The translations under genes and the position numbers were made by a program. Below, in pieces: positions 53,768 to 58,828 of a stretch of 58,828 nt of DNA; position 1 is the stretch's first letter, and each line of letters begins with the position of its first letter. This DNA comes from Candidatus Neomarinimicrobiota bacterium. Its GTDB lineage: Bacteria; Fidelibacterota; UBA8477; JABMPR01. Under the pieces are notes generated by a model. That model ran no database searches, was not told the DNA's origin, and worked only from the letters and a program-made list of their open reading frames with translations. The stretch spans positions 1 through 58,828 of the forward strand of contig JADHUM010000017.1 of the NCBI GenBank assembly GCA_016784545.1. The letters run 5' to 3'.

Positions 53768-55141
53768 ATGATAAAGATACTTAAAATGAATGATAAGAAG
53801 ACCTCTATGGATGCTATGAGACCAACCCGAATTTTCAGCATGGCTATGCTGCTATTATTAAGCTCCACGCTTTTTTCCCAGAGCTATTTTAATCCACTCC
53901 TGATGAATCAATTGGGATTGTCCCATAGTCGAGATGTGGCCTTATCAGGGGCAAATACTTCAGATTATAGTTCGGCCATGAGTACTTTCAGCAATCCTGC
54001 CAATCAGGCGGGGTTTATCGGTCTCAAGTTGAGTGGTTCCTTTGGTGCGATTACTACCAATGAAAATCGATCCTTTCCTGCCATCGATCAATTTGGGGAT
54101 GTGGTCACCAATAACATCTATGTGGTCTCCAAGGGAATGCAAAACACCTTTTCCGGGGGTGCAACATGGGGTAGGGGGCTGTTGTCGCTATCCCTGGCCT
54201 CTACACCCTTCCTGACCCCTGCATTTGCGTTTAAAGAGGAGATCAGAGGCAGCCTTTACTCACCAAATATCAATAGAGATCCTCTCATCGGATACCATCA
54301 CCTGAATCAAGCTGGTATAATACAGGCCAGTGGCGCCAGTATTGGGACGGCTTTCGGGTCCTGGTCTGTTGGTCTTGGAATGCGTTTGCTCCACGGGGTC
54401 GATCTGGAAAATGAGTGGGGCATATCAGTTTTGGATAGTGCAGATGTTTCTGCCCTGGCAGCTGGTTCAAACCTTCTAAAAGCCGAGAGCTGGGAGTTGG
54501 ACAACACACCGCTCATCGTCAATATGGGACTCATCAAAGATTTTGGATTGCACTGGAGAATTAGTGCGAGTTATCAGACGGCATATTCTATTGAAGCCAC
54601 TCGTCAGGGCGCCATACCCATGTACGATCTCACACTGGGCTTGCCAATTGTGGAATGGTCTTCCGATTCCATTGGCTCCACTGTTGATATTCCGGCTCGC
54701 ATGGAGCTCGGGTTGAGGATGAAACCTTCCAACAGCTTGCCAACATCGGTTTATTTGTCCCTGGCCTATCAGGACTGGACCCAATACGAAGTAAGCTATG
54801 GTGATTCGCTCATGGATGCTGATTCCCCATTTGATTACCCCATGCAGGAAACCTTTACTTTAAGCGGTGGTATCGAACATTGGGTGAATGAAAATGTACC
54901 CTTTAGAGCAGGTTTTACCTGGGCAGAATCACCTCTTGATAGTGATCTCTCTCAGGCAGTTCTCAGCGGTGGTTCAGGGTGGAAAAGTGGACCCCTTCAA
55001 TTCGATGTGGCAGTGCAACTCTCATCGGTAGGATATAAGTATTATGATATCTTTGTTCCCGTAGGCATGTCAGCTAACTCCTATGAGAATGTCCGCGAAT
55101 CCAAAACTAATTATTCAATATCAGTGAGTTATAGCCTGTGA
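53768..55141 (+). CDS. FadL-like outer-membrane barrel protein
   Basis: About 457 residues. AGGT lies about 7 bases before ATG 53768; the signal peptide proper begins later (MRPTRIFSMAMLLLLSS, ATG 53816), so the real start could be any of several Met codons. The mature part starts with a FadL/OmpP1-like hatch region (SRDVALSGANTSDYSSAMSTF, NPANQAGF) and continues as a barrel ending in NYSISVSYSL with the terminal aromatic-rich strand typical of outer-membrane proteins. The FadL family passes hydrophobic or small aromatic compounds, but ligand is unknown. The next GTG overlaps its stop (GTGA). Confidence 0.72.
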   Translation: MIKILKMNDKKTSMDAMRPTRIFSMAMLLLLSSTLFSQSYFNPLLMNQLGLSHSRDVALSGANTSDYSSAMSTFSNPANQAGFIGLKLSGSFGAITTNENRSFPAIDQFGDVVTNNIYVVSKGMQNTFSGGATWGRGLLSLSLASTPFLTPAFAFKEEIRGSLYSPNINRDPLIGYHHLNQAGIIQASGASIGTAFGSWSVGLGMRLLHGVDLENEWGISVLDSADVSALAAGSNLLKAESWELDNTPLIVNMGLIKDFGLHWRISASYQTAYSIEATRQGAIPMYDLTLGLPIVEWSSDSIGSTVDIPARMELGLRMKPSNSLPTSVYLSLAYQDWTQYEVSYGDSLMDADSPFDYPMQETFTLSGGIEHWVNENVPFRAGFTWAESPLDSDLSQAVLSGGSGWKSGPLQFDVAVQLSSVGYKYYDIFVPVGMSANSYENVRESKTNYSISVSYSL

Positions 55142-57099
55142 AACGGCTTCCTATACTGGGTCTCTTGATTGTCGCATTGATGCTGGTGCTTGTGCAACCA
55201 GATATTGTGGATGCCCAGACATCAACTTTCAATAAAAAGTTCGATTCTCCAGAATACCTGAAAATTCACCTGCTCTTCACCAATGATCTGCACGGGGGGA
55301 TCGCTCCTTCCAAAGCCTGGTTCATGAATCCCGAATTCCCACCTGATCTTGGTGGCGGTGCTTCCATGTTCACTTATGTAAAAGAGATTCGCGAGCAGGC
55401 AGCCACAGAAGGTTCAGAAGTCCTGCTCCTGGATGGCGGTAACATATTCCAGGGAACGCCCCTGGGTATGGCTGATTCAGGTCGTGCCATGATTGACTGG
55501 ATGAACGAGATGGCGTATGATGCTTCAGTAGTTGGGTTGCAGGAATTCATGTTTGGAATGGATAATATTGCCGTCCTGGACAAGCAGGCTCAATTTCCTT
55601 TCCTGGGTGCCAATCTGAAGGGTGATAACTATTCACCCCAGGCTCATCTCATCAAATCATTTCAAGGTGTCAAACTGGGGATATTCGGCTTATCCACTTC
55701 CAATACACCGAGAAAGTTGTTACCAGAGCAAACAAAAGGTGTTGAATTTTCAAGAGAAATTCCATCTGCCAAAGCACAGGTTAAAGCACTCAAAGATCAG
55801 GGAGCCAACTGTATAATCGGTTTATCTCATCTGGGTGTACCCTATCAGCGTGAAGATGAATTTGCTGAATTTGTCGATACCTATGAAGATGAGAGTGATT
55901 TCAGTGACAGAGTCATTACAAATCTTGAATTGGGACATGTGGTAAAAGGAATTGATCTTATTGTTTCTGGTGGCACCAATGCCGGCTACAACACCCCCTG
56001 GGAGGATCCACAGACCCATACTATCATTTTGCAGGGTTATGGGGGAGCCAGTAATATTGGACACATCGTACTTTATGTTCATCGCAAGACAGGCACATTG
56101 GCCGGCTATAAGAACCCATTTTCCAGAGGCGTGCTGTTTACGCTGAGCACTGATGATATTCGCCCACACCAGACCATGGCAAAACATCTCACTGATCTGG
56201 AAAAGAAACGCAGCTTTGTAGGGAAACGCGATTTTAGCAAGGCCAAGAATAGCCCTGATGCAGGCGAATCCATAAAACTTGAGCGATGGAAATTTGATGT
56301 ACCCGACTTCAATCGAGATAATTATCTCGATGTAGCCACCTGGAATATGGAATGGTTCCCAAAATCAAAAGATAGTACGATTACTGCGGTTGCAGAGCTT
56401 ATGCAAAAAGTTAATGCAGACGTCTACGCCGTCCAGGAAATTGGAAGTCTTGAGCAATTCGCAGCCATGATGGATCTTTTACCGGCCTATGATTATCAGG
56501 TCACCAGACAATCAAGTTTCTTTGACCAGGCTGTGATTTACAAAAAAAGTGTGCTGGCCTATGTAGGTCGGGAAGAACCTTTTGCTCACGCCGATTATAA
56601 TTTTGCCGGTCGTCCTCCATTGCGCGTTGATTTTGTATGGACTGTGGATGGCAAAAACGAGCCTGTATCAATTATCGATTTGCACTTGAAGTGTTGTGGC
56701 AACGGTCTTGAACGTCGCAAAAAATCAGTGGCGGAACTGCATGAATATTTGAGTCTTGGTATAGAAATGGGTGAGGAAAATATCATCGTCCTGGGAGACT
56801 GGAATGACCAGATCGATGATGTAGGTGTTGTCCAGAGCTTTACAGCATTTCTTGATGATGGGAAAAATTTCAGATTTGCCACAGATCGTATTGCCGGGGA
56901 TGTGGAACAGGCATCTTATCCAAGTTGGCCCAGTTTTCTTGACCATATTTTGATCGGGAAGGGCTTTTTTGATGAATTTGAAAATAACAGTACCATACAA
57001 ACTTTACCCGTGGCTGACTGGTTAGGTAGCTGGGAAGAGTATGAGCTGCTCATATCAGATCACCGTCCTGTTCTGATGCAGCTCAATATGTCACACTGA
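55138..57099 (+). CDS. Exported fusion: degenerate 5'-nucleotidase domain plus EEP nuclease/phosphatase domain
   Basis: A 653-residue protein; GTG start overlapping the upstream stop, signal peptide to about DAQ. Residues 41-330 follow the UshA/5'-nucleotidase metallophosphatase fold, but of its metal and catalytic motifs only D50/H52 (TNDLHG) and H231 (LSHLG) remain: GGD reads GGN (N102), GNHE reads GLQE (134-135), and the GHTH loop reads GGTN (278-281). It is therefore probably inactive. Residues 396-653 are an EEP domain with N403, E434 (AVQEI), H516 (DLHLKCC), D554/N556 (GDWND) and D641/H642 (SDHRP) intact, so it should cleave nucleic acid or phosphoesters. C519/C520 recur in the next gene. 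Confidence 0.82.
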   Translation: MKRLPILGLLIVALMLVLVQPDIVDAQTSTFNKKFDSPEYLKIHLLFTNDLHGGIAPSKAWFMNPEFPPDLGGGASMFTYVKEIREQAATEGSEVLLLDGGNIFQGTPLGMADSGRAMIDWMNEMAYDASVVGLQEFMFGMDNIAVLDKQAQFPFLGANLKGDNYSPQAHLIKSFQGVKLGIFGLSTSNTPRKLLPEQTKGVEFSREIPSAKAQVKALKDQGANCIIGLSHLGVPYQREDEFAEFVDTYEDESDFSDRVITNLELGHVVKGIDLIVSGGTNAGYNTPWEDPQTHTIILQGYGGASNIGHIVLYVHRKTGTLAGYKNPFSRGVLFTLSTDDIRPHQTMAKHLTDLEKKRSFVGKRDFSKAKNSPDAGESIKLERWKFDVPDFNRDNYLDVATWNMEWFPKSKDSTITAVAELMQKVNADVYAVQEIGSLEQFAAMMDLLPAYDYQVTRQSSFFDQAVIYKKSVLAYVGREEPFAHADYNFAGRPPLRVDFVWTVDGKNEPVSIIDLHLKCCGNGLERRKKSVAELHEYLSLGIEMGEENIIVLGDWNDQIDDVGVVQSFTAFLDDGKNFRFATDRIAGDVEQASYPSWPSFLDHILIGKGFFDEFENNSTIQTLPVADWLGSWEEYELLISDHRPVLMQLNMSH

Positions 57100-57110
57100 C
57101 CTGCAGATTG

Positions 57111-58088
57111 ATGATTCAAAAATCCTTCACCCGTCATTGCGGGTACAGCGAAGCAATCTCAAGTCCGAGATCGCCGCAGTCGCAAGCTCCTTCGCGAAGA
57201 CTATTCTTCTTTAATTTTGTTCCAATCATCTTGCTCTTATTATTCAGCTGTGCGGAACCGGTTGATTCAGATTTGCCCACAGGACCACAGGTTCCTTCAA
57301 TTGATAGCGATGCAAGCATTAGCATCGTCACCTGGAACATTGAAAATTTCCCGCAACAGGGGAAACGTACCACTGATAGAGTTGAATTAATTATGGATTC
57401 ACTGAATGCTGATTTTTACTGCTTACAGGAGATTCAAGATAAGGGCGCTCTCGAGGATATCGTTGATCAGCTTGATCAATACTCTGTGATTATTTCTGAT
57501 GAAACCTCCTTTATGCATCTGGCTATCGTTTATAAGCAAGACTCCTTTCTACCCATATACACAGAGAGTTTATTTGCCAGTAATGATTACAATTTTGCAA
57601 GTCGTCCCCCTCTTTTGGTGACCTTTCTCTATGAACATGAGGGTAAAGAGCAGACGCTCAATCTCATTGATGTTCACATGAAATGTTGCAACGATGGTGT
57701 GGAACGCCGCCACCAGGCTTCCATTCTGCTCAATGATTACCTCAGCAATAAAATGGCCTGGGGCGACAGCAATTTTGTGATTCCAGGTGATTGGAATGAT
57801 GATATCTATGACGCAGATGATTCAGGTCAGTACAGCTTTGAGGCTTTTTTGAACAATGGTGATAATTTTCGCTTTGTTACAGATAGCCTCGCAGCCACGG
57901 GAGCTTCACGGGATGCTTCCTATCCCAGCTATGGCAGCTTTATAGACAATATCTTGATCAGTCGTTCACTGTTTGATGAGGAACGGCATTCCAGCACATC
58001 CACAATTCGATTGGATGAGGTGTTTGGCGATTATAGTTCAGTTGTATCTGATCATCGACCTGTTTTGTGGTCGTTCCGTCCTAATTAA
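57111..58088 (+). CDS. Lipoprotein EEP-domain nuclease/phosphatase
   Basis: A 325-residue protein. The lipoprotein signal is FVPIILLLLFSC (Cys at about 47) and the EEP domain fills about 65-325: TWNIENF, LQEI, DVHMKCC, PGDWNDD and SDHRPV carry all catalytic residues. It is closely related to the EEP half of the preceding protein, including the Cys-Cys after the catalytic His. The first 30 or so residues are translated from the palindromic repeat at 57128-57210 and delay the signal sequence, which is odd. TTG 57108 is another possible start; no ATG lies nearer to the signal peptide. Eleven bases after the previous stop; last gene of the run. Confidence 0.8.
   Translation: MIQKSFTRHCGYSEAISSPRSPQSQAPSRRLFFFNFVPIILLLLFSCAEPVDSDLPTGPQVPSIDSDASISIVTWNIENFPQQGKRTTDRVELIMDSLNADFYCLQEIQDKGALEDIVDQLDQYSVIISDETSFMHLAIVYKQDSFLPIYTESLFASNDYNFASRPPLLVTFLYEHEGKEQTLNLIDVHMKCCNDGVERRHQASILLNDYLSNKMAWGDSNFVIPGDWNDDIYDADDSGQYSFEAFLNNGDNFRFVTDSLAATGASRDASYPSYGSFIDNILISRSLFDEERHSSTSTIRLDEVFGDYSSVVSDHRPVLWSFRPN
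57128..57210. repeat. Palindromic repeat inside the 5' end of a gene
   Basis: CCCGTCATTGCGGG, GCGAAGCAATCTC, then GAGATCGCC, GTCGC and CTCCTTCGCGAAGACT repeat the order of words of the element at 240-345. It is read through in frame by the EEP lipoprotein gene. Confidence 0.55.
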
Positions 58089-58099
58089 TCCCTCCTCAA

Positions 58100-58720
58100 G
58101 ATTACACATCTGTTTTCAGCGTAGCCAAACAGATGTCACAATCGTTTATGGAAGATCATCCTTTTACAACCAAAAGACGAACATGACGAATATTTTTGCT
58201 AAAATAGATACAGCCTATTTCGGTAGATTAACTGATTTCGTTGGGAGATGAAAAATTTAACCTGTTTGATCTCGCTTTGCTCGATTGAAAACAGGTTTAG
58301 GGTGCTTGATAAGATTGCACATCTGTTTTCAGCGTAGCCAAACAGATGTCACAATCGTTTATGGAAGATCATCCTTTTACAACCAAAAGACGAACATGAC
58401 GAATATTTTTGCTTAAACAGATATGCCTGTTTCGGTGGATTCGTTGATTTCGTTGTGAGATGAAATATTAAACCTGTTTGATCTCGCTTTGCTGGATTGA
58501 AAACAGGTTTAGGGTGCTTGATGTGATTGCACATCTGTTTTCAGCGTAGCCAAACAGATGTCGCAATCGTTTATGGAAGATTGTCCTTTTACAACGAAAA
58601 GACGAACATTATTGCTTAATAGATACAGCCTATTTCGGCGGATTCGTTGATTTCGTTATGAGATGAATAATTAAACCCGTTTGATCTCGCTTTGCTGGAT
58701 TGAAAACAGGTTTAGATGGC
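58100..58720. repeat. Three-unit tandem array, period about 212
   Basis: Units begin at 58100, 58313 and 58525; the last is about 196 bases. Each has a hairpin ACATCTGTTT, 11-base loop, AAACAGATGT at its start, an ACGAA element (TTTTACAACCAAAAGACGAA), and a second hairpin AACCTGTTT...AAACAGGTT at its end. Units are highly similar with scattered substitutions. No coding potential is seen. It fills the gap between the convergent EEP and kinase genes (58089-58739). Confidence 0.75.
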
Positions 58721-58739
58721 TTCGCTGTGGGCAAAGCCC

Positions 58740-58828
58740 TCAATCATCAAAGTTTGGATGTATGGGAAATTCAATCACAAAATGTGCACCGGGGACATCC
58801 ATCAGTTTGACACTTCCCATAAGTTGAT
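58740..58828 (-). CDS. C-terminal end of a histidine kinase (partial, runs off the window)
   Basis: Twenty-eight or so codons end at TGA (58740-58742). The visible residues QLMGSVKLMDVPGAHFVIEF, followed by PIHPNFDD, fit the last two strands of a histidine-kinase ATPase domain (a G-x-I/V, then G-x-x-F-x-I-x-F/L-P pattern). Too little is present to say more. Confidence 0.55.
   Translation of the reverse strand, partial: QLMGSVKLMDVPGAHFVIEFPIHPNFDD

Noticed and set aside
58100-58720. CRISPR array
   Set aside because: Units are about 212 bases and contiguous; there are no short direct repeats separated by unique spacers, and no cas genes.

Overview
The window reads as chromosome of a Gram-negative bacterium of the Fibrobacterota-Chlorobiota-Bacteroidota (FCB) group; Candidatus Marinimicrobia (Neomarinimicrobiota) or a neighbouring phylum is my best guess. 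The reasons are secreted proteins ending in type IX secretion (T9SS type A) sorting domains with the PNPFN motif, a PorV/PorQ-like outer-membrane protein, a TPR-fused histidine kinase, GH97 and GH20 lipoproteins, and TolB-like/TPR membrane proteins. No rRNA or tRNA gene was seen, so the taxonomic call is inference.

Layout. 1-501: repeat-rich intergenic DNA. 502-13557: a signalling block with a receiver, two paralogous PAS histidine kinases each followed by stand-alone receivers, a third kinase split by an in-frame amber codon, a TPR histidine kinase and a convergent receiver-PAS protein. None of the receivers here has a DNA-binding output domain. 13558-19073: small lipoproteins, an esterase, a receiver, a TonB C-terminal-domain protein, a BASS-family transporter and a dimethylarginine-hydrolase-like enzyme. 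19218-25298: three tandem paralogous TolB-like/TPR membrane proteins. 25412-35104: DUF2804 protein, GreA, a class V aminotransferase, an S1/P1-type nuclease with a sorting domain, a DUF1232 protein, a protein of exact 23-residue repeats, and a GH97-GH20 pair. 35135-37430 (minus strand): XRE regulator with membrane partner, GNAT, butyrate kinase. 37533-45390: membrane proteins, hydrolase, a probable single integron cassette carrying an HNH endonuclease with its attC site, a methyltransferase-like membrane protein, an M55 D-aminopeptidase, a barrel protein with a cryptic start, and a PAP2 phosphatase.

45711-58088 is the most coherent accessory unit. Two lamin-tail/OB-fold secreted proteins with sorting domains, a PorV-like protein, a helix-hairpin-helix/beta-barrel protein, a FadL-like barrel and two endonuclease/exonuclease/phosphatase (EEP) proteins lie head to tail, six of them with almost no spacing. 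LTD, OB folds and EEP are the parts of single-chain extracellular nucleases such as ExeM and Xds. Here they are spread over separate genes, so I infer a cell-surface nucleic-acid degradation or scavenging system. One EEP domain is fused to a 5'-nucleotidase-like domain that has lost most of its metal ligands.

Intergenic DNA is unusually rich in repeats: a palindromic element (one copy sits inside the start of a gene), a 9-base-periodic ACGAA motif found at several sites, an 11-tract G-rich octamer array, and a 3 x 212-base tandem array before the partial kinase gene at the right edge.
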